Part shown: positions 1 to 11,400 of the stretch, piece after piece
Layout of the letters: every line of letters starts with the position of its first letter
How positions within the stretch are numbered: position 1 is the first letter of the stretch
Origin: Datura wrightii
Taxonomy: Eukaryota > Streptophyta > Magnoliopsida > Solanales > Solanaceae
Length of the DNA: 64,000 bases
Reading direction: 5' to 3'
NCBI GenBank assembly: GCA_035772735.1
Contig: JASDFA010000027.1
Location: forward strand, 36,748,001-36,812,000
Program-made: the position numbers and the translations under genes
Notes under the pieces: model-generated
The model's database searches: none
What the model saw: only the letters and a program-made list of their open reading frames with translations
Told to the model about the DNA's origin: nothing

Positions 1-21
1 ATTACCTGAGTTTAGAAGGAT

Positions 22-662
22 CTATTCGGTACGGGGGAATAGATATGGGCTGAGTACCTGGTAACAAATCAATTGCAAAGTCGATTTCCCATTTGGGGGA
101 ATGCCAAGTAGCTCATCCGTAAACACGTCTGGAAATTCATTAACTATTGGAATGGACTGAAGAGTCGGAGATTCTGCTTGGACATCCTGAACTCTGACAA
201 TATGATAAATACACCCTTTTGCTATCAATTTTCTCGCCCGAAGATAGGAAATAAACCTACCTTTCGGCGTAGCGGCACTACTTTTCCACTCCCGTACTAC
301 CTCCCTAGGAAAGTGAAATCGGACAGTCTTGGTCCAGCATTCTATATTAGCATAACATGGAGCTAACCAATCCATACCCATAATTGCATCAAATCAATCA
401 TCTCTAATTCTACCAAATCTACTAAGGTCTAGCGACCAATGACCTCTACTATACACCCTCGGTAGACCCTTTTTGCTATAATGAAATCACCGACAGGAGT
501 AGACACTGAAAAAGGTCGCCAAAGCAATTCCGGTGTGATACTGAATTTCCGAGCCACTAACGGTGTAACATAAGATAAAGTGGAACCTGGGTCTATCAAA
601 GCATATATGGAATGAGGGCAGATGTCCAGCATACCTGTCACAACATCCGGAGACGACTCCAA
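22..662 (-). pseudogene. E1 protease domain and linker to reverse transcriptase (broken)
   Basis: This would encode the aspartic protease that cuts the gag-pol polyprotein. The active-site region reads ALIDPGSTLSYVTP (DPGS in place of the DTGS/DSGA of other retropepsins, usual for chromoviruses). Further on come the conserved GMDWL motif, KGRFISYL and the EFPDVFTDELLGIPP linker that leads into reverse transcriptase. The first part (429-662) and second part (22-381) are in different frames. By eye one base is missing near 390, just before GMDWL, and there is a stop shortly after the first part. Reverse transcriptase itself would lie beyond the left edge. The family assignment is solid; the piece is non-functional. 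Confidence 0.85.
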
Positions 663-671
663 CTCCTGTCA

Positions 672-2024
672 TCCCGGTAAAGCATATGTGTTGTCTGAAC
701 TAGTACCTGAACTGGAGACCCTTGACCTCTACCTGCTGGAGCTGAGAGCCTGCACCCTGCCAGAGGGGCCTATGGTACGTGACTCTACTAAAGATCTATC
801 CTATCAATCCCGATCACTCTGACCTCGAGCCGGACAGTCCCTCATCCGATGACCCTCTTGTCTACATGCATAGCATGCCATAGAACCATACATACATGCG
901 GCAGAATGACGGTGGCTGCAAATAGGGAAAAGTGGAGTAGTAAATTTACTCTGCTCCGACCCCCTTTACTGTTGTGATCCTGTTGACCGTGAACTCTTGT
1001 CGGGCCCTAGCTATCCCTGATGACCAAACCTACTTCCCTGCTGTTGTTGTGGAGGTGAGGGTCTGGGTAGCCTATCTGATAATCATGGTCTGGGTCCACC
1101 CTGGGACTCTGTCTGCATATCACCGGGTCTAGTCCTGCGGCGCTGCTCCTGACTTGCCCTCTCTATCCCTCGCTGCCACTGCCGGATCCCCTCGATATTC
1201 TGAGCAAATTCCTGAACACAAGCAATATCCATGTCCTCTCACAAGGTAGCTACGATACAGGTCTCCACGTATTCTGGATTCAGCCCCATGATAAACCGAT
1301 GCACCCTGGCTGGCATAGTATCGACAAAAGTTGGTGCATATCGGGCCAAGGAGTCGAACCTCATAGCGTACTCCTGGAAACTCATTGGCCCCTACTCTAG
1401 ATGTAGAAATTGATCAACCTGGGCCTGTCGAATCTCCCATGGTAGGTAGTGATCTAGAAAAGCCTCTGAGAAGCTGGGCCTAGTTGGAGGGGAAACATCT
1501 CTCCCTCGGGACCTTTCCCAACTCTCGTACCACAGTACTGTGATGTCCCATAGCCGGAATACCGCCAACTCAACTGACTCTGCAGGGGTAGCATGCATCA
1601 CCCTAAAAATTTGCTGCATCTAGTCCAAGAAATCCTGAGGGTCCTCTGCCCGATTCGTTCCTATAAACTGCGGTTGAATCAAGGTGAGGAACTCTCGGAC
1701 CCTCGAACTACCAAGCCCCCCTGAGGATTCTGCGACTGTGGGTGCCACTGGCTGACGCTGTGTAGCCATCATCTAAGCTAGCATAACAACAACACTCTTA
1801 ACCTCTTGATCCAATGGTACTGGTATGGAGACTGCTGGAGGTGGTGTCGTCACATTTGCCACTCCGAGTGGCTCCTGACGTGGTGGAGAGTTCGGGGGAG
1901 ACCGAGATGAAGTCTCCCTATCGCCCTCAGATCGGGCTGACTTTGGCTGAGGCACCCTACTAGTGCCTTCCCCTGCAGCAGTATCCAGTCTTCTGCCAAT
2001 CGTAGGGTGTCGCGAATCTGTCAT
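672..2024 (-). pseudogene. E1 gag (capsid and nucleocapsid), broken
   Basis: Gag forms the virus-like particle in the cytoplasm. The likely start is the ATG at 2024-2022 (MTDSRHP), about 200 bases after the primer-binding site. It is followed by a Ser/Pro/Arg-rich stretch, then a capsid-like piece at 1392-1619 containing AFLDHYLPWEIRQAQVDQFL, which matches the retrotransposon gag domain. A perfect C-X2-C-X4-H-X4-C zinc knuckle is visible on the minus strand at 875-834. Stops between these segments and a change of frame show decay. The E2 interior at about 7007 preserves a relic of the same gag start, so the two elements are related. Confidence 0.75.
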
Positions 2025-2220
2025 GTCTCTGTACATAAAAGAATATGGTAAGCTTAAGGACTCAACCCTATACTGTACAGCTTTATAGCACGACTGGATA
2101 AGAAGAAATAGTAACCATCCTATCATGCCTCGCAGCCTCCTGCCTATAGAATGTGGTGCACAACACATCCATAGACCAGACTCTACTTAGCATGGCTTGC
2201 AGACTCCCTGGGATACGACC

Positions 2221-2233
2221 TGCTCTGATACCA
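2221..2233 (-). other. E1 primer-binding site (initiator tRNA-Met)
   Basis: Minus strand TGGTATCAGAGCA, 4 bases after the LTR end (AACT spacer). It is complementary to the 3' end of plant initiator Met tRNA, the usual primer of chromoviruses. Confidence 0.9.
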
Positions 2234-2237
2234 AGTT

Positions 2238-4316
2238 TTTCACGCCCCACCTTGGGAGACATGACTGGCACCTGGTTCCCTACTAGGATATAAACTGACT
2301 TAATGACTAAGCCCTAGAGCTCCTGGTGCAGGCTTACTCCTTAAATTAAGAAAACAACAGGCTATATTTCAGATGTAAACACAGCCTCCGACCGACAAGG
2401 CTTTATAGCCACCTATACAGGAAAACAGCTAACTAGAAACAAGCAATAACAAGGAATCCTATGCGGGCTAACAAGACCACCATGATGTCTAGTTATGACT
2501 GTAAAGTAAATCCAGAGCTATACTAAACTATGGCCGACAAGGCCGCTAATCTATCAGCTAAACAAGGCCCCACACGTCCGACACATAAACTAAAGCACAT
2601 ATAGTCTCTATACGGCCAATAACAGCTACCACAGGGAAATAGATACAATCTGCAAGCCTCTAAATAATATGATGGTCGGAACAGGGCCCCGACCTACTCA
2701 TGAACTGCACCGACAAAAAAGATAAACCTTCTATCTACAAGCTCTAGAAGAAGGGAGCTAACATCTCTGTAATGCTGGCTGAAAGCTATGAGGGACCTAC
2801 TCCTTGTCTATCTGTACCTGTAGGCAAGTAATGTAACACCCCAAAAAGGGCGTCAGTACAACATGTACTGAATATGTAAGACGATAACTGTAACTAACCG
2901 AATATAAAAGATAAAGCTGAAATAACTGAAAGAAAAGGAATAGAAGTCATACCTGCATAGCTGGGTGTTCTATTATCTAGTCTATCAATAACCAAAGAAG
3001 ACAAGAACCTTACCTGGCCCCCATAAGTCGGAAGGTACAAGCAGCACAGAATAACCCAACTAGGGCTCCCATAAGCCCTGGTGAGTGCACACGAATCTAT
3101 ATACCCCTATCAAGGTCATAACGGATCATATTGGTAACTATAGCCGTCCTGCCAGTCCCCTGAGTCTACAACTGAGCCTGCTCAGCTCCTGACTGTAGCT
3201 GTGTCTAAATCCAGTGGACTCCTGATATCTGCACCCCGGGCACCAAGCTCGTCGGGGGTGTGGTGCCAATACGGAGTATATAATATAGTCCAGCCATGGA
3301 ATGGACTCTATGGGGACCTGGGACCCCGTCTTCGTCCCTCACGGATGGCATGCCTCTCTTTCTAGAGCAACGTCATCTCGCCCCTGGCGGACGTCGACAT
3401 AGCTAATAACCCTGGGGTTGGTCACGAAGGGCTATATAGGCAAATCAAACCCCAACACAGCGTAGAATACTAGTCTCAGCTAATAACAACAACTATTCAT
3501 GATTACGTACTTTTGATTCTCTTACTGGGATTTAGACTGAGTTATAATGCTATAGGAACTAACTTGCCGAAGGAAACGGCCTTAATATACCTCGTTCGTC
3601 GCTTACTAATTAGCTGGCGAGTTTCAACTCGTATTCAACTACTCTTCTCAACTGCAATCATATTATTGGAAGAATGAGTCTAATTTCAGTACTAAATTTG
3701 AAGAAACAATAACTTTATATATAAATATTAACTATATTTTAACTTGACAAAACACTGTCGAAAACTCATAATTTCTCAAAAATCTAGAAGGGAGAAATGA
3801 TTACTTTAAGCTTGTGATTGTATTGACACTAGTTTGGAGTAATTCCAACAACTTTACGATTTTTGGGGAGAATTTCACGAAACTAACTCCGTAGTAATGC
3901 TCCTCATAGCTTTATACTTCGATACCTGAAGTTAATTTGAATTCGGGCAGCGATTCATAGCTTAAACGAAAGATTTTCTATTAGTTGGTTCATCTTCTCC
4001 CTCTGCTGGCTGAAGATATTGTGAAATGAAATAAAATCCAAGGAGGGAACATATATATACTTGAGGCGGTGGACAGGGCAACGTGGCACGGACCCTAATG
4101 CGCCATTTACGGGCGTGCCACGGGGCCCGACACAGAGGAGCAAGGTCCATTCCATGTTGCCCCTGTGGGTAGCTGTCCCGGCCTTCTCCCCTGCAGTCCC
4201 GTCCCCGTACTCATTCAACCTTTCCCCGGGCCCTACCTCATACATATTGATTCCAAAACTCTTAACTAACATACAAATAGGCCGACTAAAACGTTAGAAA
4301 CTTACGGGGTGTAACA
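2238..4316 (-). repeat. E1 5' LTR (2079 bp)
   Basis: On the minus strand it starts TGTTACACCCCGTAAGTTTC at 4316 and ends at 2238, just before the PBS. The last bases look like a mutated TGACA. It shares start and end with the solo LTR at 21738-23889 and its end with the E2 LTRs, so all three belong to one LTR superfamily. It contains no gene. A GC-rich stretch with an inverted repeat (CGTGGCACG and CGTGCCACG, 4085-4123) sits just upstream of the TATA box. Confidence 0.85.
4050..4060 (-). promoter_or_regulatory. E1 LTR TATA box
   Basis: Minus strand GTATATATATG, in the first fifth of the LTR with GC-rich U3 sequence upstream. The solo LTR has a matching TATATA at the same relative place. Promoter role inferred from position. 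Confidence 0.55.
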
Positions 4317-6784
4317 AAATAATAAATTTTCAGTCGTATTTTATGTAAATGAATTATGGTTGATATTAATGTCAAAAGCTATCCTTTTTCGCTGAATTTG
4401 GTATCGAAATTCATCTCTTTCTCCCAGTATAATGGTTACAGCTGAAAAGAGCTGATGAATCCAAGTGAAACTCATCGGTTATTCGGGAAATGACAGCTAA
4501 GGTATGTAAGGCTTAACCCTCGGCAAGTTATTCTCATCGTACAGTGTTATGAGTTATGTTCTCAAGTAGAAATAACGGTCCCATATGCTGCAGATAGTCG
4601 CTACCAGTAGATTATGATTAGACATATTGTAATTAACTGTCATGGATATATAAAGATCAGATATGTTGTGGTTAGTTGCTATCAGTAGAATACTGTTATA
4701 TAAGTTCTAATTAGCTGCTAGAAAACGTATATAGATTGTACCGCAGTATATCTCATCGAGAAAGAACATGTTAAGTGTGTTACACGCTGGGAGCATCATA
4801 GAAATTCCTTTGTTCTTCAGTTCAGTGTGTTAGTAGAATCAAATGTTATATTGTCAGGCCTAGACCCTAGAAGCTTGTTATTGGGCTTGAGTTAGTAAAT
4901 TGAACAGCATAGGCGAAGCCGAGCGATATAACAATCAGTTCGGCGCTTGTATTTTCAGTAGAGCTCGCCCAGAGACTGTTGGTGTATCTTGATGCCTCTA
5001 GGGCCAGAATTATGTGAGTATGGCTGCACCCCAGAGTTAGTGGCACTAGAGTTTACTGGAGAGTTGAAGGTCAGTCTGCCACATAGTGGCTATTGCCAGT
5101 GATAGATAGCTTTAGTCGACATGGTGCTTATTGCACAAATCACTCATGGCACCACCTTAGTTGTATCAACCTGATAGAAAGTAGATACACTAAGGGGGGA
5201 AGTTTTGTTTGTAATACGGGGCCAACGCCCCAACTTACTCTTGTCAGATATCCAGGTATAGGTTGCCGGGAACGGCTAAGTCCAAATAAACACATCTACA
5301 AGGTTAGGAATCGCCCAAAGAAGGCATATGAAATCTGAATAGACTCAGTTCGCGTCCAAGGGACTAGAACCACAATTTTACAGTATTACCTCCAGGCTAA
5401 GAGTTGTAATAAGCTACCTCTGGGAGATTAGGGCTGACTGCTCAGGAGCATATCCGACTAGTAGCAGCCACACAGTTGTTTCACGTAGAGGGAAAGCATC
5501 CTAGAGTAAACCTATCATGGTCAGCTGTTATGAATAGCATTGAGACGATAGTGACAACATAGTAACCCTCGTCAGAATTACCCTAGCTAGGTTGGTTATT
5601 CCTTACAACATCTGGGCGTTAGATGTTATTGCCTATAGGTCCGTATTTGAGTTCCATTTATTGAGGTTGTAAGGGCCGTATTGAGTTCCATTTACTGAGG
5701 TTGTAAGGGCCATATTGAGTTCCATTCACTGAGGTTGTAAGGGCCTATTGAGTTTCATTCACTGAGGCTGTAAGGGTCTTATTGAGTACCTTTCATTGAG
5801 GCTGTAAGGGTCGTATTGAGTTCTATCAGATTAAGGTTGGGAGAGCCACCTTGAGTTACAGTTTACAAACAAATCCTTAATAGTCAGATAGTAAAAGTGG
5901 ACTTGGTTGTGCCTGTCGGGGCTTATGGGGACCCAGGTAGGTTTTTCTGTGTTGTTTGTACCTTCTAGGATTATAGGGGTCAGGTTAGGTTCTTGTTTGT
6001 ATTCTTTCCTTCCAGTTATAGTTTATGAATGTGTAATCATATAGTCTTAGCTCACGTACATGTAGCATTTTGTTAGATGATGATTTCGAATAAGCAAGCT
6101 TAGAGGTTAATCTTCCTGCCCTTCTCTTTCTATTTATTTCCAATCTTTATTAGCTTATTTACTGCCTTACATATTCGGTATATATTATACTGACGCCCTC
6201 CTTTGGGCACTGCATTACTTGCCTACAGGTTTAGAAAGACAGAATTCAGGGTCTTCAGTAGCAGCTGTTTAGAGTCAGCAGTTGGCCAGCTCCTTTCATC
6301 CGGAGTTGCCATGTGGTAGAGGTTCAGTTTTTCTTTGTATAGAATTTGGTAGGCCTGGGCCCTGTCCCGACCACTATTTGTATTCTTAGAGGCTTGCAGA
6401 ATACAGTTGTCCATTAGTTAGCTATTGTTGGCCATGTGGGGCCCATATATATCTTATTTTATGTGTTGGCCATGTGGGGCCTAGTATAGCGTCTGATTTT
6501 CATTTCAGTTGTAACTAGATATCATGGTGGTCTTGTCGGCCCGCATAGAATTCCTTGTTATTGTTGTTGTTGGTTAGCTGGTTTCTTTTATAAGTGGGTA
6601 TGCGGCCTTGTCGGCCGGAGGTTATGGTTACAGCCGGAGGCTGTGGTTACAACCGAGGTATAGCTCGTTGTTTTCTTGAATGAGTTGCAAGCCTGCACTA
6701 GACATTCATATAAGCCTAGCTAGATCGGTCAAATTCCAGTGTGGCACTAGGTGCCAGTCATGCCTCCCAAGGTGGGGCGTGACA
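4317..6784 (+). repeat. E2 5' LTR, truncated at its start by E1
   Basis: Aligns end to end with 9848-12313 of the 3' LTR (about 2468 against 2466 bases). It ends GTGGGGCGTGACA, directly before AACT and the PBS. No gene. It contains the roughly 37-bp tandem array described separately. Confidence 0.85.
5640..5830 (+). repeat. About 37-bp tandem repeat in E2 5' LTR (5 units)
   Basis: Units of the form GAGTTCCATT-CACTGAGG-TTGTAAGGGCCGTATT, repeated about five times with small changes. The same array lies in the 3' LTR, so it predates the insertion. Confidence 0.8.
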
Positions 6785-6788
6785 AACT

Positions 6789-6800
6789 TGGTATCAGAGC
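6789..6800 (+). other. E2 primer-binding site (initiator tRNA-Met)
   Basis: TGGTATCAGAGC, 4 bases after the 5' LTR end at 6784. Identical in type to the E1 site. Confidence 0.9.
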
Positions 6801-7006
6801 AGTTCGTATCCTAGGGAGCTGCAAGCCGTGTCTAGTAGAATCTTGCTTATAAATGTGTTGTGCACCACATTCTATAAGCAGGAGGCTACGAGGCATGATA
6901 GTATGGTTACCCCTCCTTCTTCTCAGATCGTGCTATAGAACAGAGTTGTATAGAGTTGAGTTCCTAAGCTTTCATTGTTATGTCCGTCTAGAATAATGTT
7001 CGATAT

Positions 7007-7200
7007 ATGACAGACACCAGCCAATTGCAAGATAACTACAGCAGCAGGAGGAGGTATTGGTGAAGTTCTTCAATTGGGAGGCGATTAGCCCAAGGGCGGA
7101 AGTAGACGTCTTTTACACTTCCCCATCACCCTCCCGAGGTACCAGGAACCTCATAATGAGAAAGATATGCCAGTGTCATCCCCAGTTCTCCCTACAACCT
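7007..7200 (+). pseudogene. E2 relic of gag start
   Basis: An ATG at 7007 is followed by a few codons (MTD, then QLQDNYSSRRR) that correspond to the start of E1 gag, including its position relative to the PBS. A Ser/Pro-rich echo follows near 7120. The frame breaks almost at once and no capsid domain follows. Recognition rests on comparison with E1 in this window. Coding function is absent. Confidence 0.5.
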
Positions 7201-9210
7201 CAGAATAGGGGGTTAGGAGTTTAATATATATGTACATATGAGATGGTTTACCTACTAGATATTTAGAATTAGCCAGGGGCAACAGTTAATGTTGAATTAC
7301 CTAAAAGGTGCGAAAGAAGGAGGAAATTGCAGGATTCCTACCTCCAGCTTTTCGGATGTGGTAAGGTTCTATACCTCAGTCCTACTATAGTAAGATAAGG
7401 TCATTTTTCCACCTTCAAATTTGTTCTTTCAGTACAATAGAAAATGTAGGTATTCGTGCTATGGTGCTCAGAATGAATAGTAAAAGAGGGATAGAATTGT
7501 TGCCTCCAAGAAGGATTAGAGGGTGGTTGGAACCCTTAGTATTTACAAGTTATCTAGACTCTTATGGTAGCAAGTCGGGAAGGGGATTAAGATTGCCAAT
7601 AGCACTCAAGTGTGTATAAGAGAGTCCATCAGTAATAAATCCCCAATAATAGTAAAGCTCAAGTCAGAAAAAGGTCGATTCTGCCGTAGCATGCTAATGA
7701 CGGTAGGACATGCCTGCAAGATAATGGTTATGGCCTTAGTTTGTGACATCGAAGGACAGGGAGATCATATGAACAAAATAAGTCCGAGTGTGAGTCAAAA
7801 TAAATATAGGTCAATAGACTTGGTCGGTAACATCCTTGATAGTATGAGGTAGGAGGCCCGAACCTTAGAGTCCAGTCCAAGGGAACAAGAGGAAAGGTGT
7901 AAATATCTAATGGGGAAAACCAGAATCACTTTAGGCTGATAGAGCATAGGATTACCGTCGAATATTGAGAACTAAGCATCGGGCTAACAGTTAAGAGATA
8001 GTAAGGTTGTATCCTAGAATGTTGCGGTATCCCCGATAGAGAAGAAGATAAGTGAGTGCTGACACAGAGACTTTATCTTAGAACAGCCTAGAAACAAGGC
8101 CCAGTAGAGAGTCATTGGCACTCAAGATAATGAGAGGCTAAGTAATAAGACCCAGAGGTCGACTCTATATTCCAAGGGTGGCAGAACTTCGATTAGCAGA
8201 CCATACTTCCAGAATTTAACGAAAATGCAATGGGTCAAAAGGAGAGACCTATTGATGGCATGGAAAGATGGAAAATATCACTGAATCATAGCAATAGAGC
8301 TCCAATGACAGGCCAGAAAAGACGGGATAGCAGGAACTGGGCAGGCCAATAAAGGAGGTGGCCATGCCTGCAAGGGCGTGGAGAGTAATTGACATGAATA
8401 TAGTCACAAGGTTATCTCATACCAAGTGTAATTTGACTTCATTTGAACCAGTATAGAGAGGCTAGTGAGATTCATTTGTGTCTCGCCAAATGAAATTATG
8501 TCGTTTTTAAGACTTATGTCGAGTTAAATGTCCCAGAAGTAGTTGGAGTGCGTGGAGCTCCAATGTTTGATAAACTCTGACAGAGAAGCACAATTTGCAA
8601 CTAAGTTCTAGAAAAGTGCGTCAGAACAGATTAAGATACATGCCAAGTTAAGTATAACCTCTTGTATCCACACAAATAGCTAAGCGGAGCACACAAGTCA
8701 GATGTCAGAGACTTGTAATGGATAGAAATGCAAGTCCCCTATATGATGACTTGAAGCAGGTAAATTAAGGGTAGTTGGACTAGGGCATACGTGTTGGAAT
8801 TGCCTCCGAGCTAGAACCGGACCTTCCAGCTTTCACATGTCAACGCTATGAAAGGGCATAGGTGGCCCGTCCCAGGTTCCGAAAATAAGAAAGGAACGAC
8901 CTAGGAAACTGAGGATGACGTGAACCCTAGATATCCCCACTTGTTCCAGGATTATTACATAGTTCAGATGATGTTATCATTCAGTTGCTATTTTATTGCT
9001 TATGTTATTAGTATTGTTTAGTCGACTACAATCTTGTTGTGAAACAGTTTTGATAGAGTCATATGAAATGCGTGTGTTGGACATTTCTGCATTTCAGGAT
9101 TTTCAGATAGTCCATACTATAAAAGGAGACTCTGCTGAAATTTTTCCGAGATAACAGGTGAAAGAGTTAGACTCCTGTAAGTTAAAGTTGACATTCGAGG
9201 ACGAATGTTC
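7201..9210 (+). other. E2 interior, degenerate, no usable gene
   Basis: About 2 kb without a credible reading frame; the longest ATG frame is 80 codons and resembles nothing I know. At 8784-8870, split over two frames with a stop, are fragments reading AYVLELPP and FHMSTL. These match the C-terminal end of chromovirus integrase (the GPY/F region). So the ends of gag-pol survive while protease, reverse transcriptase and most of integrase are deleted or unrecognisable. Confidence 0.55.
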
Positions 9211-9224
9211 TAAGGGGGGGAGGA
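9211..9224 (+). other. E2 polypurine tract
   Basis: TAAGGGGGGGAGGA directly before the 3' LTR start TGTTACACCC. This is the normal place for the plus-strand primer. Confidence 0.85.
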
Positions 9225-9389
9225 TGTTACACCCCATAAAAGTTACTGATTAGTAAGTGTACACATGGATTTGTGATGAGTAAGAAGATCTTGACGCTTA
9301 TGGAAAAAGCCTCGAGAGCAGGGTCGGGCAAGACTAGGTCGTGAGGGGCCAGCGCAACGCGCCAGCCAGCAGTGCACTGGCCAGCGCGG

Positions 9390-9535
9390 CGCACCAGGCT
9401 TGCTGCCTCAATGGGAGACGCGAGGCACCAGGATGGAAGCCTCAATGGGAGGCGAGAGGCGCCAGGATGGCAGCCTCAATGGGAGGCGAAACGTTCCAGG
9501 GTGGCAGCCTCAATGGGAGGAGCGAGGCACACCCC
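9390..9535 (+). repeat. 34-bp GC-rich tandem repeat upstream of the E2 promoter
   Basis: The core GCCTCAATGGGAG recurs at 9405, 9439, 9473 and 9507, an exact 34-base period. The block is much richer in G and C than its surroundings and ends about 20 bases before the TATA box. Confidence 0.85.
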
Positions 9536-9553
9536 CTGCCACCGCCCAACATG

Positions 9554-9563
9554 TATATATAAA
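9554..9563 (+). promoter_or_regulatory. E2 LTR TATA box
   Basis: TATATATAAAG-like motif immediately downstream of the 34-bp array, in the U3 part of the LTR. The promoter role is inferred. Confidence 0.6.
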
Positions 9564-11189
9564 GCCTCCTCACTTGATTAAATCATTTTCCCTATCCTTG
9601 TTTCAGCCAGAGGGAGGATTATATGAAAATTTCAATTGATTTTCATCTGGTTATGCTATCAGATACCATCCAAACTCAAATTAACTTCGGGTATTGAAGT
9701 TTAATCCCGCAGGGAGCATTACTACAGAGTTATTTTCGTAAAATTCATCCGGAATTGTAAATCCGTCGAGCCAAAATTGTCAGAATTGCTCCAAACTAAT
9801 TTTTATATGATCACAGGCTTTAAGTAAGCATTTCTCCCTTCTGAACTCTCGAGAAATAATAAGTTTTCAGTTGTATTTTATGTAAATGAATTATGGTTGC
9901 TATTAATGTCAAAAGTTATCCTTTTTCGCCGAATTTGATATTGAAATTCGTCTCTTTCTCTCAATATAATGGTTACAGCTGAAAAGAGCTGACGAATCCA
10001 AGTGAAACTCATCGGTTATTCGGGAAACGACAGCTAAGGTATGTAAGGCTTAACCCTTGGCAAGTTATTCTCGTCGTACAGTGTTACGACTTATGTTCTC
10101 AAGTAGAAATAATGGTCCCATGTGCTGCAGATAGTCGCTACCAGTAGATTGTGATTAGACAAGTTGTAATTAGCTATCACCGGTATATAAAGATTAGATA
10201 TGCTGTGGTTAGCTGCTATCAGTAGAATACTGTTATATAAGTTCTGGTTAGCTGCTAGAAAACGTATATAGATTGTATTGCAGCATCTCTGGTCGAGAAA
10301 GAACATGTTAAGTGTGTCACACGCTGGGAGCGTCATAGAAATTCCTTTGTTCTTCAGTTCAATGTGTTAGTAGAATCAGACGTTATATTGTCAGGCCTAG
10401 ACCCTAGAAGCTCATAGATAGCTATTAGGCCTGAGTTAGTAAATTGAACAGTATAGGCACAGCCGGGCGATATAACAATCAGTTCGCCGCCTGTATTGTC
10501 AGTAGAGCTCGCCTAGAGACTGTTGACGTATCTTGATGCCTCTAGGGCTAGAAGTATGTGAGTATGGCCGCACCCCAGAGTCAGTGGCACCGGAGTTTAC
10601 TGGAGAGTTGAAGGTCAGTCCGCCACATAGTGGCTATTGCCAATGACAGATAGCGTTAGTCGACGTGGTGATTATTGCACAAATAACTCAGGGCTCCATC
10701 TTAGTTGTATCAACCTGATAGAATAGTAGATACCCTAAGGGGGGAATTTTTGTTAGTAGCTAGATACGGGGCCAACGCCCCAACTTACTTTTGTCAAATA
10801 TCCAGGTACAGGTTGCCGGGAACAGCTAAGTCCAGATAAACACACCTACGAGGTTAGGAATCGCCCAAAGAAGGCATATGAAATATGAACAGACTCAGTT
10901 AGCATCCAAGGGACTAGAACCACAGTTTTACAGTATTACCTCCAGGCTAAGAGTTGTAATAAGCTACCTATGGGAGGTTAGGGCTGACTTCTCAGGAGCA
11001 TATCCGACTAGTAGCAGCCACACAGTTGTTTCACACAGAGGGAAAGCATCCTAGAGTAAACTTATCATGGTTAGCTGTTATGAATAGCATCGAGATGATA
11101 GTGACAACATAGTAACCCTTGTCAAAATTACCCTAGCTAGGTTGGTTATTCCTTACAATGTCTGGGCGTTAGATGTTATTGCCTATAGG

Positions 11190-11400
11190 TCCATATTGAG
11201 TTCCATTTACTTAGGCTGTAAGGGCCGTATGAGTTCCATTTACTGAGGTTGTAAGGGTCGTATTGAGTTCCATTCACTAAGGTTGTAAGGGCCGTATTGA
11301 GTTTCATTCACTAAGGCTGTAAGGGTCGTATTGAGTACCTTTCACTGAGGTTTTAAGGGCCATATTTAGTTCTATAAGATTGAGGTCGTGAGAGCCACCT
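11190..11400 (+). repeat. About 37-bp tandem repeat in E2 3' LTR
   Basis: Same array as at 5640-5830, about five units of the GAGTTCCATT...TTGTAAGGGCC type. Confidence 0.8.

Larger units (their letters stand above)
1..4316 (-). mobile_element. E1: Ty3/gypsy chromovirus, 5' half (LTR, gag, protease)
   Basis: Reading leftward on the minus strand the order is LTR (4316 to 2238), initiator-Met primer-binding site, gag with a CCHC zinc knuckle, protease, and the start of the linker to reverse transcriptase, which runs off the window at position 1. Order and motifs fit the Tekay/Del type of chromovirus. The coding part has stops and frameshifts, so it is inactive. Its LTR ends abruptly against sequence matching the interior of the E2 LTR, so E1 appears to be inserted into E2's 5' LTR. 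The other E1 LTR and the target-site duplicate would lie left of the window. Confidence 0.85.

Noticed and set aside
5656..5830. Possible functional RNA from regularly spaced GGTTGTAAGGGCC
   Set aside because: It is a tandem array shared by both LTR copies; no tRNA or snRNA features are visible.
7610..7852. 80-codon frame in the E2 interior
   Set aside because: No similarity I can recognise, no supporting motif, and the surrounding interior is degenerate.
9341..9639. Three overlapping frames with repeated Trp/Gly-rich segments
   Set aside because: A 34-bp repeat in a promoter region open in three frames at once is typical of repeats, not genes.
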